Source: Bacillota bacterium (lineage in GTDB: Bacteria > Bacillota > Clostridia > Lachnospirales > Lachnospiraceae). Taken from it: a DNA stretch of 37,127 bases. Position numbers and translations under genes: made by a program. Below the pieces are notes generated by a model that saw nothing but the letters and a program-made list of their open reading frames with translations, ran no database searches and was not told the DNA's origin. Positions 1 to 8,886 of this stretch are shown here, one piece after another. The first letter of the stretch is position 1, and every line of letters starts with the position of its first letter. The stretch spans positions 1 to 37,127 of the forward strand of contig JAEWMT010000020.1 in assembly GCA_023393095.1 (NCBI GenBank), written 5' to 3'.

Positions 1-414
1 ACCTTGTATTATATGGATGTTAATTTGTATCGTTATTTTATTGGAAGAGAGGATCAGTCGGTAAATGAGCAGGTGATGATCAGACGAATTGATCAACAGT
101 TAAAGATTACTAAAATAATGATTGAATCCCATGATGTTTTTCAGATTAGAAGCAGGAAACTTCAGAATTACATGATAAAATATCTGTCTATGATGATGAC
201 TGTCAGTAGCGTATTCTTAGTTAAGGAAGGCACGGATGAGAGTCTGGCTAAGAAACAGGATTTGTGGGACTATCTGAAGAGCTATGATAGACGTCTCTAT
301 AAGAAAATCAGATCTCAGATACTGGGTAGATCGATGAACCTTCCGGGAAAATTCGGACGTAAAATTATCGAAATGGGCTACAATATAACAAAGAAGATCT
401 ATGGTTTTAATTAA
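1..414 (+). CDS. C-terminal part of a probable glycosyltransferase (cut by window edge)
   Basis: The reading frame is open from the first base, so this is the 3' end of a longer gene; a TTG at position 4 is not a convincing start and has no ribosome site. The 137 visible residues contain YRYFIGREDQSVNE followed by a helical, basic tail ending in YGFN. That pattern is what I recall from the C-terminal region of clostridial family 2 (GT-A) glycosyltransferases, where the catalytic domain would lie upstream. No DxD or other catalytic motif is in view, so the assignment rests on resemblance. It ends before a strong hairpin (432-466) and converges on the PAP2 gene. It could be another cell-envelope protein. 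Confidence 0.55.
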   Translation, partial: TLYYMDVNLYRYFIGREDQSVNEQVMIRRIDQQLKITKIMIESHDVFQIRSRKLQNYMIKYLSMMMTVSSVFLVKEGTDESLAKKQDLWDYLKSYDRRLYKKIRSQILGRSMNLPGKFGRKIIEMGYNITKKIYGFN

Positions 415-431
415 AAGGAAGATATAAATAG

Positions 432-466
432 GGGCTTTAAACTAATCGGTTGATTAGCTAAAGCCC
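432..466. terminator. Hairpin between convergent genes
   Basis: GGGCTTTA pairs with TAAAGCCC, and inside it CTAATC pairs with GATTAG around a 4-nt loop. There is only a weak T-rich tail (TTGAATTAGC). It lies between the stops of two convergent genes and probably ends transcription from the glycosyltransferase side; it might act in both directions. Confidence 0.6.
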
Positions 467-511
467 TTGAATTAGCTATATTTTAGAAATCATTTACGCT
501 GTTCTAAATAA

Positions 512-1210
512 TTAAATATTGGATAGCTCCCGCTTCGTTTGTTTTGTTTCTTTTGTAAATCTGACCCAGGAGGGAACGTAAACAATAAAATACATGATAA
601 TATTCAGTACCAGAGCGCCGAAGATATCCATTACAGAATGCTGTTTTAAAAATACAGTTGACAAACAAATTAGTATGGTAAGTGTAAAGGCCGACCACTG
701 TAGCCATTTCATTTTATGAAGGCGTTCACTTTTGTTGATTGCGATAAGTGCTCCTACCGAATTAAATACATGAATACTTGGAAATACATTAGTTGCCGTA
801 TCAAAACTATAGAGACGAGAAAGGATAGTAATAAAAATATTTTTCCTTCCCAAGCTATCCAAATCGACTCTAAGCTGGGTTCCTGTTCCGTTTGGAAATA
901 TGGTATAGATGATAAGGCAGATTGTCATGCCGGTAAAAAGGTAAGCACAGCATTTATAAAAGTCCTTCTTCGAGGTTAGGAAAAAGTATGCTACTGTTAC
1001 AAAGATATACGCAAACCATAAGAAATATGGGATGACAAAAACTTCGTTGAAAGGAATCAAATCATCCAGCTTGCAGTGAATAACATGATACTTTGTAGTA
1101 ACAGTATGCTCCAATAGAAAGAACCAAATTAAATATATGAAAAAGTATGACAGAATAACGCCATGCTTATATTCTGATAGTAGTTGTTTTATAGTCTTTT
1201 TGTTTTTCAC
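512..1210 (-). CDS. PAP2-superfamily membrane phosphatase
   Basis: This 232-aa membrane protein belongs to the type 2 phosphatidic acid phosphatase family, which removes phosphate from lipid phosphates such as phosphatidic acid, undecaprenyl diphosphate or phosphatidylglycerol phosphate. Two of the three family motifs are clear near the C-terminus: FPSIHVFNSVGA (PSxH) and STVFLKQHSVMDIFGA (SxxxxxHxxxD, with the catalytic His). About five or six hydrophobic segments are visible. I chose the GTG at 1210 because AAAGGTGG lies at the right distance; the frame stays open upstream to 1417, but that extension has no ribosome site and is Phe/Leu/Tyr rich. The N-terminal KxxxxxxRP motif is not obvious, so the lipid substrate cannot be named. 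Divergent from deoB. Confidence 0.8.
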   Translation of the reverse strand: MKNKKTIKQLLSEYKHGVILSYFFIYLIWFFLLEHTVTTKYHVIHCKLDDLIPFNEVFVIPYFLWFAYIFVTVAYFFLTSKKDFYKCCAYLFTGMTICLIIYTIFPNGTGTQLRVDLDSLGRKNIFITILSRLYSFDTATNVFPSIHVFNSVGALIAINKSERLHKMKWLQWSAFTLTILICLSTVFLKQHSVMDIFGALVLNIIMYFIVYVPSWVRFTKETKQTKRELSNI

Positions 1211-1522
1211 TCTTGCACCACCTTTCAACATCCTTAGATAAGCCTTGTAAATTATAGCATAGAATAATTGTGATAACAACCGGCAAAAAGCATTTAATGA
1301 ATTCTTAATAAAATTAAAAAAAATTAAATAAATAATGGAAAGTAATGTGAAGGAAGGAAAACATAGACATTCTTTAAGATAATATTTATAATAGTCTTGT
1401 AGGCCATATAAATCCATTTTAATTAATGAAACTCAGAATATAATGAATGAATAAATCAGTGTAATTTCTAAATAATAGGACAGAATCAATTGATAATATG
1501 ATATATGAATGGAGGCAATTCT

Positions 1523-2698
1523 ATGAAACGTGCTTTTGTAGTAGTTTTAGACAGTGTTGGTGTCGGTGAATTACCGGATGCTGCTATGTATGGAGATGAG
1601 GGAAGTAATACCCTATATGCGGCATCGACAAGCCAATATTTTGATATGCCTAATATGAAGAAACTAGGACTTTTTCGTATTGATGGAATTGTGGATAAAT
1701 TCCCCAAAGATTACAGTGATACACAGTTTGAAGGGGCCGTTGGACGGTTGGCTGAAAGCTCTAAGGGTAAGGATACCACTACAGGGCACTGGGAGATTGC
1801 CGGGATAATCTCAGAGAAGCCATTTCCTACGTATCCAAACGGTTTTCCAAAAGAAATTCTAAGCTCCTTTGAGGAGAAGACAGGACGCAGAGTGATATGT
1901 AATCTGCCATATTCGGGAACGGAGGTTATTAAAGATTATGGCGAGGAGCATGTAAGGACGGGTGCATTAATCGTATATACTTCAGCAGACAGTGTCTTCC
2001 AGATTGCTGCTCATGAGGAAGTAGTTCCGGTAGAAGAGCTTTATCGTTATTGTGAGATTGCAAGAAATCTTCTGACCGGTGCGCATGGAGTTGGTAGGGT
2101 CATAGCAAGACCTTTTATCGGAATATATCCGGATTATAAACGTACAACTAACCGTCATGATTTTTCATTAAAACCTCCTTATTCCATGCTTGACCAGATG
2201 GTGGATAAAGGTCTTGATGTGCTGGGCGTAGGTAAGATATACGATATCTTTGCCGGAAAAGGAATCACCGATACGGTACGTACCCATGATAATGCAGAAG
2301 GAATTGAGATGTTAATAGAACGGATTGGCCGAGATTTTGAAGGTCTGTGCTTTGTTAACCTTGTAGATTATGATATGCTTTACGGACACCGTAATGATGT
2401 GGATGGATATGCAAAGGCATTGACTTATTTTGACCAGCAGCTGCCTAGAATTCTATCTGGACTTCGTGAAGATGATATCCTTATTATAACTGCCGATCAC
2501 GGCTGCGATCCATCAACACCATCGACGGATCATTCAAGAGAATATATTCCATTTGTCGCATATGGTGATAAGGTTATGAAGGGTGTAAATATCGGTACAA
2601 GGCAGACCTTTGCCGATATAGCGGCAACAATCCTTGATTATTTTAATATTGAAAATAAAGTAGCAGGAAGCTCTTTTTTGAAAGAAATAGTTAAATAA
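1523..2698 (+). CDS. deoB: Phosphopentomutase
   Basis: DeoB interconverts ribose or deoxyribose 1-phosphate and 5-phosphate, linking nucleoside salvage to the pentose phosphate pathway. The 391-aa product has the usual length. It shows the metal-binding start VVLDSVGVGELPDA, the phospho-acceptor threonine region KDTTTGHWE, and the C-terminal metal ligands in ITADHGCDP and TDHSREYIPF, as in alkaline-phosphatase-superfamily phosphopentomutases. The start is ATG 1523, preceded by GGAGG at 1511-1515; an in-frame ATG at 1505 lies before the ribosome site and is rejected. It is not followed by the purine nucleoside phosphorylase gene often found next to deoB; the next gene is an AT-rich HAD hydrolase. 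Confidence 0.97.
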   Translation: MKRAFVVVLDSVGVGELPDAAMYGDEGSNTLYAASTSQYFDMPNMKKLGLFRIDGIVDKFPKDYSDTQFEGAVGRLAESSKGKDTTTGHWEIAGIISEKPFPTYPNGFPKEILSSFEEKTGRRVICNLPYSGTEVIKDYGEEHVRTGALIVYTSADSVFQIAAHEEVVPVEELYRYCEIARNLLTGAHGVGRVIARPFIGIYPDYKRTTNRHDFSLKPPYSMLDQMVDKGLDVLGVGKIYDIFAGKGITDTVRTHDNAEGIEMLIERIGRDFEGLCFVNLVDYDMLYGHRNDVDGYAKALTYFDQQLPRILSGLREDDILIITADHGCDPSTPSTDHSREYIPFVAYGDKVMKGVNIGTRQTFADIAATILDYFNIENKVAGSSFLKEIVK

Positions 2699-2762
2699 TA
2701 AAATTTGGCTCGGTCACATCGTAATATAGTCAATATAGTTTAGAAACAAGGGGGCAAAATGT

Positions 2763-3425
2763 TTGATTTTTGATACTATACTTTTTGACTTAGATGATAC
2801 AATACTTGATAGAAATAGGTCATTGTGTAAGTTTGTTGACCTTTTTATATTAAAATATTGTGATGCATTGGGCTATGATAGTAAGTTGATTGTGAAAGAT
2901 ATTTTTTTTGAAATTGATAATAAAGGATATAAGCCAAGAGAAGAAGTATTTAAAGAGTTACAAGACAGAGTCTCATGGAAATATAAACCTGATTTAAAAG
3001 AATTAATTGATTTTTGGAATGTAGAGTTTCCCAAATGTGCCGAACCTATGCTTAATATATACACTGTTTTAGATTATTTTGTAGAAAAGAATATAAAAAT
3101 GGGGATTGTAACAAATGGTAATTCTAATTTTCAAAATACAAAAATTGATAAATTAGATTTTAGAAGATATATGAAAACTATAATAATTTCTGAAGAAGTT
3201 GATATTAGAAAGCCTGACCCTAAAATATTTCATCTTGCGTTATCAAAAATTGACTCAAATAGTGAGAACACTCTATTTGTCGGAGATAATCCTTTAATTG
3301 ATATAAAAGGAGCAATTGATTCTGGTTTAGTATCTGTATGGTTAAGTCAAGGACAAATCTGGAATATAAAACACTATATACCCAGATATATTATTAATAA
3401 TTTATCTGAACTTATGAAAATATGA
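2763..3425 (+). CDS. HAD-superfamily hydrolase (HAD-IA type)
   Basis: A 220-aa haloacid dehalogenase-like phosphatase. All four motifs are present: I, FDLDDTILDRN (nucleophile and acid/base Asp); II, TNGNS; III, the Lys of RKPDPKIF; IV, GDNPLIDIKGA. The helical cap between motifs I and II is of C1 type, as in YjjG and phosphoglycolate phosphatase relatives, but the substrate cannot be read from sequence. The start appears to be TTG 2763, 7 nt after AAGGGGGC; an ATG at 2759 is out of frame and stops after four codons. The gene is noticeably more AT-rich than deoB (runs such as ATTTTTTTTG), so it may be acquired. The 160 bp downstream shows no terminator or gene. Confidence 0.85.
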   Translation: MIFDTILFDLDDTILDRNRSLCKFVDLFILKYCDALGYDSKLIVKDIFFEIDNKGYKPREEVFKELQDRVSWKYKPDLKELIDFWNVEFPKCAEPMLNIYTVLDYFVEKNIKMGIVTNGNSNFQNTKIDKLDFRRYMKTIIISEEVDIRKPDPKIFHLALSKIDSNSENTLFVGDNPLIDIKGAIDSGLVSVWLSQGQIWNIKHYIPRYIINNLSELMKI

Positions 3426-3587
3426 ATAATTAAATTTGGTTAAAATATATGCAATATTACTTAAAATGCGAATTTAGGGGAACGCATAATAGGTTCCTCT
3501 AGAAAAGTGTTAAATTTCAATATTTGTTGTGACTGAGCCTAAAGTTTAAAGGATAAAATAAATTAAACGATATGGGAGAGAAATTAC

Positions 3588-4076
3588 ATGGACAGAATTG
3601 TACATCCAATTCCTCCAATTTATAATGAGGATTCCAAAATATTGATTTTGGGGTCCTTTCCCTCGGTTAAATCCAGGGAAGGGGAGTTTTTTTACCATCA
3701 TCCACAGAATCGATTCTGGAGGGTAATCAGCTTGGTATTTGAGGAACCTCTTCCGGTGTCAACAACGGAAAAGAGAAATCTTCTAATAAAACACGGCATT
3801 GCAGTCTGGGATGTGATACAAAGCTGTGAGATTACCGGTTCAGCCGACAGTAGTATTAAAAATGTGATTCCAAATGACATTAGCCGGATATTGGATACAG
3901 CTAACATTAAAAAGATTTATACGAACGGTGGTACCGCATCCCGATTATACAAGAAATATATCTATCCGATTACGGTGATAGAAAGCTATGGCCTTCCTTC
4001 CACCAGTCCTGCCAATGCAGGTTTCGGTATGGAGCGTCTCCTTGATGCATGGTCATGCATAAAAAATATAGAATAG
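3588..4076 (+). CDS. DNA-deoxyinosine glycosylase (uracil-DNA glycosylase superfamily)
   Basis: A 162-aa enzyme of the uracil-DNA glycosylase fold, subgroup hypoxanthine-DNA glycosylase, which excises deaminated adenine from DNA to start base-excision repair. Visible signs are the family N-terminus VHPIPPIYN, motif 1 LILGSFPSVKSRE, then HPQNRFWRV, and near the C-terminus LPSTSPANAGF, which carries the family's second active-site loop. The length fits the family. The start at 3588 follows GGGAGAG. It lies 21 bp upstream of dtd, so the two probably share a transcript; both remove chemical errors from nucleic-acid metabolism. The assignment rests on recalled motif pattern. Confidence 0.85.
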   Translation: MDRIVHPIPPIYNEDSKILILGSFPSVKSREGEFFYHHPQNRFWRVISLVFEEPLPVSTTEKRNLLIKHGIAVWDVIQSCEITGSADSSIKNVIPNDISRILDTANIKKIYTNGGTASRLYKKYIYPITVIESYGLPSTSPANAGFGMERLLDAWSCIKNIE

Positions 4077-4097
4077 AGATGAGAGGATAGTTAAAAT

Positions 4098-4544
4098 ATG
4101 AGAGTAGTAATTCAGCGTGTTCTAGAAGCAAAAGTAACAGTAGGGAGTGAGTGTATCGGTTCCATTGGTAGAGGATTATTGTTATTTCTCGGGGTAGGGC
4201 ATGATGATACCAAAGAAATCGCAGACCGTTATATTGATAAAATTATTAAGCTGCGTATCTTTGATGATGCAAACGGTAAAACAAACCTCGCTTTAAAAGA
4301 GGTTGAGGGAGAAATTCTTGTAGTTTCGCAATTTACTCTATATGCGGATTGTAAAAAAGGGAATAGGCCTGCTTTTACAGATGCTGCGGGGGTACAACTT
4401 GCGACTGAAATCTATGAATATACACTAAACAGAATCAGAGAAATACGAGGTAATGTACAATCAGGGGAATTTGGCGCTGATATGAAGGTATCCTTAATCA
4501 ATGACGGACCGTTTACAATAATTTTGGATGAAAATCTATTTTAA
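4098..4544 (+). CDS. dtd: D-aminoacyl-tRNA deacylase
   Basis: Dtd hydrolyses the ester between D-amino acids (and mischarged glycine) and tRNA, acting as a chirality proofreader in the cytoplasm. The 148-aa product is full length. It begins MRVVIQRVLEAKVTV, has LLLFLGVGHDD, carries the active-site motif SQFTLYADCKKGNRP, and ends with the cross-subunit GP motif in NDGPFTIILD. The start has only a weak GAGAGGATAG ribosome site. It is the last gene before a strong terminator at 4584-4632. Confidence 0.97.
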   Translation: MRVVIQRVLEAKVTVGSECIGSIGRGLLLFLGVGHDDTKEIADRYIDKIIKLRIFDDANGKTNLALKEVEGEILVVSQFTLYADCKKGNRPAFTDAAGVQLATEIYEYTLNRIREIRGNVQSGEFGADMKVSLINDGPFTIILDENLF

Positions 4545-4583
4545 CATAAGGACTAAAATTTGCTTCAAACATATGATTTACTA

Positions 4584-4632
4584 GGGGATTTTGCATTATA
4601 GTTAAGATACTATAGAGCAAAATCCCCTTTTT
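4584..4632 (+). terminator. Rho-independent terminator after dtd
   Basis: GGGGATTTTGC (4584-4594) pairs with GCAAAATCCCC (4617-4627), followed by TTTTTAT. It closes the DNA-deoxyinosine glycosylase-dtd unit. Confidence 0.9.
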
Positions 4633-4886
4633 ATGTTCTTAAGGGTATAAGGACAGCTAGTACTCTGTAACCCTTAAAGCTGGCATAAGAGCTTGTCAGA
4701 TTGTTCCTCTACGGCGTTGTCGTAAATAGGTTTAAAAGTATCTATATTTTATACGAAGCTATAATTTACATAAATGTAAAATGTTTTACATAAAATTTAC
4801 TTGAATTTTATGAAAACATGAGGGAAAAATACTTTTATTTTGTATAGACTCTAAGTAGACAAATGAAAAAGCTGGGAGGAATTCAT
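4633..4886. promoter_or_regulatory. Leader of the MCP gene with two dyads
   Basis: This stretch has no gene. It holds an inverted repeat TTAAGGGT/ACCCTTAA (4639-4646 and 4670-4677) and, closer to the gene, the near-perfect dyad TTTACATAAATGTAAA (4765-4780) followed by another TTTACAT at 4785-4791. The latter looks like an operator, but I cannot name the regulator. No convincing sigma-28 flagellar promoter was seen. Confidence 0.35.
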
Positions 4887-6875
4887 ATGAAAAGTATAAA
4901 GACTAAATTGGTTCTTTCCTTTTTCATCTTGATTATTGCATTAGCTTCAGTAATGGGTGGGGTTTTTCTTAATAGAAGCTATAGTTCATTAAGTGAAGAA
5001 GCGAAAAAGTCATTAAAATTAGTGGCGGCACAAGAGGCGAAGTTAACGGAAAGCAGAATAAAAACACTATTTACTACACTTGAGATGATAGCAAAAAAAC
5101 AGGAAATCAAAAATATAGCATGGGATGTGAATCTAGATACTTTGAAAGAAGAATTAGATAAGACGTCATTTCTTGATATTGCTTTCGTACTTCCCAACGG
5201 TTATTCATATTATACGAAGGGCACAGTTAGCCTTATGAGTGACAGGGATTACATTAAGAAGGCCTTAAAAGGAAAGGCGGGAATGTCCGATGTTATAATC
5301 AGCAGAGTAACAAGAAAACCGGAGATTGAAATCTGTGTTCCGGTAGCGAAAGATGGAAAGGTTGTTGGTGCTTTGGTTGCGCGTAATGAAGTGAATACAT
5401 TAAGTACGCTCACTAAGGACGAAGGCTACGGGGAAGATGGTTATGCTTTTATGATAAACCCTGAGGGTAGGGTAATTGCTCACCCGGAGGCAAATAAAGT
5501 GCTAAACCTGTTTAATCCTATTAAAGAGGCAAAAAAGTACAAAGAATTTACCTCTCTTGCAAATGCATTTCGAATTATGCTTAAGAATAAGTCTGGTGTA
5601 ACAAGCTTTGAACAGGACGGAAGGGGATATTATGCAGGATATACGAGGATTCCGGGTACTAATTGGGTTTTTGTAACAACGGCTAATAAGCGGGAGATAT
5701 TTTCCGTAATACCAGGTATGGTTCGTACAATTCTGGCAGTTATGGCAATTATATTATTACTAAGCTTTGTTATTGTTTATCTGCTTGAGAAAACGATAAC
5801 AAGACCTTTGATAAGATTGACAAAACTCTCAAAGCAGATTGCTAATCTAGATTTTCGGTATAATATATCAGAAGAATATCTAAAGCAGAAGGATGAAGTC
5901 GGGGTGCTATCCAACACATTCCAGACCCTGATGCTGCATCTTCGTGATATGATTGGAAGCATTAACGAATCTGCTAATAATGTTACAGATGCAGCCCAAG
6001 AATTAACAGCAGCCTCCCAGCAATCTGCACAGATTAGCTTAGAGATATCAAACACCATGGAAGGTATCTCCATTGGAGCGTCGGAGCAGGCAAATAATAC
6101 GGAAATTGGGTCAGAGAATGTACTACTGTTAGGTAAAAAAATTGAAAACAATCAAAAATATGTAGATAATCTGAATGTTACAACAGAGAAGGTCAGTGAT
6201 CTGGTAAAAAGCGGGTTGATTTATATGAAACAATTATCTGCGGCAGCAGAGGAAAATAGAAAAGCAACAGAGGATATTGGTGAAATTATATTACAGACCA
6301 AGAAAAGTTCTATAGAGATTGGTGAAGCCAGTCAAATAATCTCCGATATGGCTAGGCAGACCAATCTACTTGCTTTAAATGCTTCCATAGAGGCAGCAAG
6401 AGCAGGTGAGGCCGGAAAAGGCTTTTCTGTTGTTGCTGAAGAGATTCAGAAGATGGCCGATCAGTCAGCCGCCTCAACAAAGTATATAGATGATATTATT
6501 AATACGTTGTTAAGTAATGTAAAGAAATCGGCAGAAAGCATGGAACGGATACAAACCACCTCAAGTCAACAGCAAAGGAACGTAGCGGAAACAATAGAAA
6601 AATATCAGTCTATCTCAGCATCAATGGAAATTTCCAAACAAGTAGTAAAAGAGTTAAATACCTCCGAACAGGAGATGGAGGAGGAAAAAAATGAGATACT
6701 TAATATGTTTCAGTCACTCTCAGCAATTGCAGAACAGAATGCAGCAGGAATGCAGCAGGCAGCTTCCTTTGTAGAAGAACAATCCAGATCGGCAAATTCT
6801 CTGGCCGAGACAAGTAATAGATTAATGGAATTGGCAGTACATCTTCAGTCAAGCATAGACAGGGTTCAATTGTGA
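4887..6875 (+). CDS. Methyl-accepting chemotaxis protein
   Basis: A 662-aa transmembrane chemoreceptor. The order is: N-terminal TM helix (about residues 8-28); an extracellular double-Cache-like sensor domain containing DRDYIKKALKGKAG, IEICVPVAKDGKVVGAL and YAFMINPEGRVIAHP; a second TM helix near 275-300; a HAMP linker (TRPLIRLTKLSKQIANLDF); and a long signalling coiled coil with the conserved hairpin tip QTNLLALNASIEAARAGE. The ligand is unknown; Cache domains commonly bind small organic molecules. I saw no C-terminal CheR/CheB pentapeptide. The start is ATG 4887 because GGGAGGA precedes it; an in-frame ATG at 4863 lies upstream of that site. Monocistronic: terminators lie on both sides. 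CheX, another chemotaxis gene, is at 33.7 kb. Confidence 0.95.
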   Translation: MKSIKTKLVLSFFILIIALASVMGGVFLNRSYSSLSEEAKKSLKLVAAQEAKLTESRIKTLFTTLEMIAKKQEIKNIAWDVNLDTLKEELDKTSFLDIAFVLPNGYSYYTKGTVSLMSDRDYIKKALKGKAGMSDVIISRVTRKPEIEICVPVAKDGKVVGALVARNEVNTLSTLTKDEGYGEDGYAFMINPEGRVIAHPEANKVLNLFNPIKEAKKYKEFTSLANAFRIMLKNKSGVTSFEQDGRGYYAGYTRIPGTNWVFVTTANKREIFSVIPGMVRTILAVMAIILLLSFVIVYLLEKTITRPLIRLTKLSKQIANLDFRYNISEEYLKQKDEVGVLSNTFQTLMLHLRDMIGSINESANNVTDAAQELTAASQQSAQISLEISNTMEGISIGASEQANNTEIGSENVLLLGKKIENNQKYVDNLNVTTEKVSDLVKSGLIYMKQLSAAAEENRKATEDIGEIILQTKKSSIEIGEASQIISDMARQTNLLALNASIEAARAGEAGKGFSVVAEEIQKMADQSAASTKYIDDIINTLLSNVKKSAESMERIQTTSSQQQRNVAETIEKYQSISASMEISKQVVKELNTSEQEMEEEKNEILNMFQSLSAIAEQNAAGMQQAASFVEEQSRSANSLAETSNRLMELAVHLQSSIDRVQL

Positions 6876-6887
6876 CCCTGTTTTTTT
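6860..6887 (+). terminator. Terminator overlapping the MCP stop codon
   Basis: CAGGGTT (6860-6866) pairs with GACCCTG (6874-6880), followed by TTTTTTT. The TGA stop (6873-6875) sits at the loop/stem border, so termination signal and gene end overlap. Confidence 0.85.
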
Positions 6888-7062
6888 ATTTCATAGAAAA
6901 TTGCGTCCTATGAAATAAAAAGCACTCCGTGCAGGATGCGCACCTCGCGGTAAGGAAGTATGTTACTACGTAACCCGCTCGGGCGCGGAGAATGTGCGCG
7001 CACATTCTTTATTCTTTGTTAGATATGGGCATGCTATTATAGATGTAAACTCTAGCATGCCC
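6883..7062. repeat. Composite palindrome-rich intergenic element
   Basis: Three dyads occur in a row. (1) TTTTTATTTCATAG (6883-6896) is perfectly inverted at 6908-6921, with an 11-nt loop. (2) A GC-rich segment (about 6922-7008) contains GCAC/GTGC, GTTAC-TAC-GTAAC, CTCCG paired with distant CGGAG, and the perfect 20-bp palindrome at 6989-7008. (3) GGGCATGCTA (7027-7036) is perfectly inverted at 7053-7062. The GC-rich middle stands out in an AT-rich genome. No ORF crosses it. The make-up suggests a dispersed intergenic repeat or a non-autonomous mobile element. Whether it recurs in the genome cannot be seen here. Confidence 0.6.
6989..7008. repeat. Perfect 20-bp palindrome
   Basis: AGAATGTGCGCGCACATTCT equals its own reverse complement. 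It closes the GC-rich segment of the composite element and could be a protein-binding site or cruciform. Confidence 0.85.
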
Positions 7063-7185
7063 TACGTTCTTAATAATAAAAATGCTGCACCTTGATTGAA
7101 CTTATAATTTCTTTCCTTTACTTAAAACATGTTTTTGTTTAAACGGAATATACTTATTATTAAGATATTATTAGCGGGGAACCGT

Positions 7186-8886
7186 ATGACGTCGGGAGAA
7201 AATCCGTTAATCAGTGAAGACTACGCAGATTTGTTAATAGATTATAGTGGAGATTTAGCACTGCTGGAGCCCTTTAAAAATAATCCTGTAACAATCATTA
7301 ATAGTGTGGCTGCAGTTGTTAATATTCCAGCAGGGCAGTTTACAAATAATATAATTATGGAGTTTGGATATGCAGCAATACCTTCTTTGCTTGGGCAGGT
7401 CAGCAGTACCGGTCTGGAATCCTCCGGCATATTAAGGTTACGAAATATACCTAATTTTAATCTGATCGGGCAGGGGGTTTTAATTGCAATTATTGATTCA
7501 GGAGTTGATTATACCAATCCTATATTCCAGAATGCTGATAAAACGACAAGAATTGTATCAATCTGGGATCAGACGATACAGAGCGCAACTCCATCCAGTG
7601 GTGTGCCTTTTGGAACGGTATATTCAAGAGATCAGATTAATCAGGCTTTACAAAGCGAAGATCCCTATCAGATAGTTCCGAGTAGAGATGAAAATGGTCA
7701 TGGAACAATGGTAGCAGGAATTGCAGGAGGGAATGCGGTCCCGGAAAGTAATTTCGCTGGTGTTGCTACCGGAGCTGAATTTATTGTAGTAAAATTAAAG
7801 CAGGCAAAAAAGATATTACGTAATTTCTTTTTTATTCCTGATAATGCAGTATGCTATCAGGAAACGGATATGCTGTTTGGATTACAATATGTGCTTAATA
7901 CAGCATTGGCTTTAAATAGTCCAATGGTAATTTGTGTTTCCATCAGTACTTCTCAAAGTTCACATGACGGGCGGGGACTGACCAGCAGCTTTTTATCCAC
8001 AGTAGCAACGCGTATTGGTACCGGAGTTGTAGTTGCAGCCGGTAATGAAGGAAATGCAAGGAGACATTATTTTGGCACGGTAGATCAGACTACTAGATTT
8101 AATACAGTTGAGTTGAATGTCGGAGAAAATGAAAAAGGCTTTTCCATGGAACTCTGGGGACAATCACCGAGTATATTTACAGTTGATATATTGTCACCTT
8201 CAGGTGAGTATATCCCAAGAATTGCTGTAACCAGGAATGAAACAAGAGAGATTTCGTTTGTTTTTGAACCAACAATAATTTATATTGACAATAGAATTGT
8301 TGAGAGTGAAAGCGGAGATCAGCTAATCTTAATGCGGTTTTCCAATCCAACACCCGGAATCTGGAGATTAAGAGTATATGAAAGAGGAGATTTGAATTTG
8401 GGCTTTCATATATGGCTTCCTATGAGCGGCTTTATATCAGATAATACCTTTTTTATACGTTCCGATCCCTATACAACAATTTTGGCATTTGGCAATTCAT
8501 TGGTACCTGTGACGGTTACTGCATATAATGATGCGGATGACAGTCTTTTTATTGAAGCAAGTAGAGGATATACAAGAATCGGAGTAGTGAAGCCGAATGT
8601 TGCAGCACCCGGAGTAGATATTACAGGACCTACCCTCGATAAAGGATTTACAGGCTTTACAGGTACAAGTGTAGCTGCAGCACATACAACAGGAGTCGTG
8701 GCAATGTTGCTGGAATGGGGAATTACAAAACAAAATCTATTAGGAATGAGTACGATTGAGATAAATAAACTGATAATGAGGGGAGCCAGAAGAACGGTAG
8801 GAGTTGAATATCCAAATCGTGATTGGGGATTTGGTATTTTAGATATATATAATATATACGATAGTCTGCGCCTTGGGGCATTTTAA
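7186..8886 (+). CDS. Csp-like subtilisin-family (S8) serine protease, intact triad
   Basis: A 566-aa S8 protease resembling the clostridial Csp germination proteases, which process the cortex hydrolase SleC. Residues 1-80 form a prodomain-like N-terminus (EDYADLLIDY) with no signal peptide, fitting a spore-internal protein. The triad is complete: Asp104 (IAIIDSGVDY), His172 (DENGHGTMVAG), Ser495 (FTGTSVAAAH), with oxyanion Asn287 (VAAGNEGN). A beta-rich insert (about 300-465, including ILSPSGEYIPRI) separates Asn and Ser, as in Csp jelly-roll domains. The start ATG 7186 follows GGGGA and gives MTS plus a total length identical to the next gene; the ATG at 7129 has no ribosome site. Tandem paralogue at 9003. 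Other Lachnospiraceae S8 proteases of this size have unknown roles, so the germination function is inferred. Confidence 0.85.
   Translation: MTSGENPLISEDYADLLIDYSGDLALLEPFKNNPVTIINSVAAVVNIPAGQFTNNIIMEFGYAAIPSLLGQVSSTGLESSGILRLRNIPNFNLIGQGVLIAIIDSGVDYTNPIFQNADKTTRIVSIWDQTIQSATPSSGVPFGTVYSRDQINQALQSEDPYQIVPSRDENGHGTMVAGIAGGNAVPESNFAGVATGAEFIVVKLKQAKKILRNFFFIPDNAVCYQETDMLFGLQYVLNTALALNSPMVICVSISTSQSSHDGRGLTSSFLSTVATRIGTGVVVAAGNEGNARRHYFGTVDQTTRFNTVELNVGENEKGFSMELWGQSPSIFTVDILSPSGEYIPRIAVTRNETREISFVFEPTIIYIDNRIVESESGDQLILMRFSNPTPGIWRLRVYERGDLNLGFHIWLPMSGFISDNTFFIRSDPYTTILAFGNSLVPVTVTAYNDADDSLFIEASRGYTRIGVVKPNVAAPGVDITGPTLDKGFTGFTGTSVAAAHTTGVVAMLLEWGITKQNLLGMSTIEINKLIMRGARRTVGVEYPNRDWGFGILDIYNIYDSLRLGAF

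Noticed and set aside
7129..7185. N-terminal extension of the first Csp-like protein (MFLFKRNILIIK...)
   Set aside because: It has no ribosome site. Starting at 7186 gives MTS and the same 566-aa length as the paralogue.
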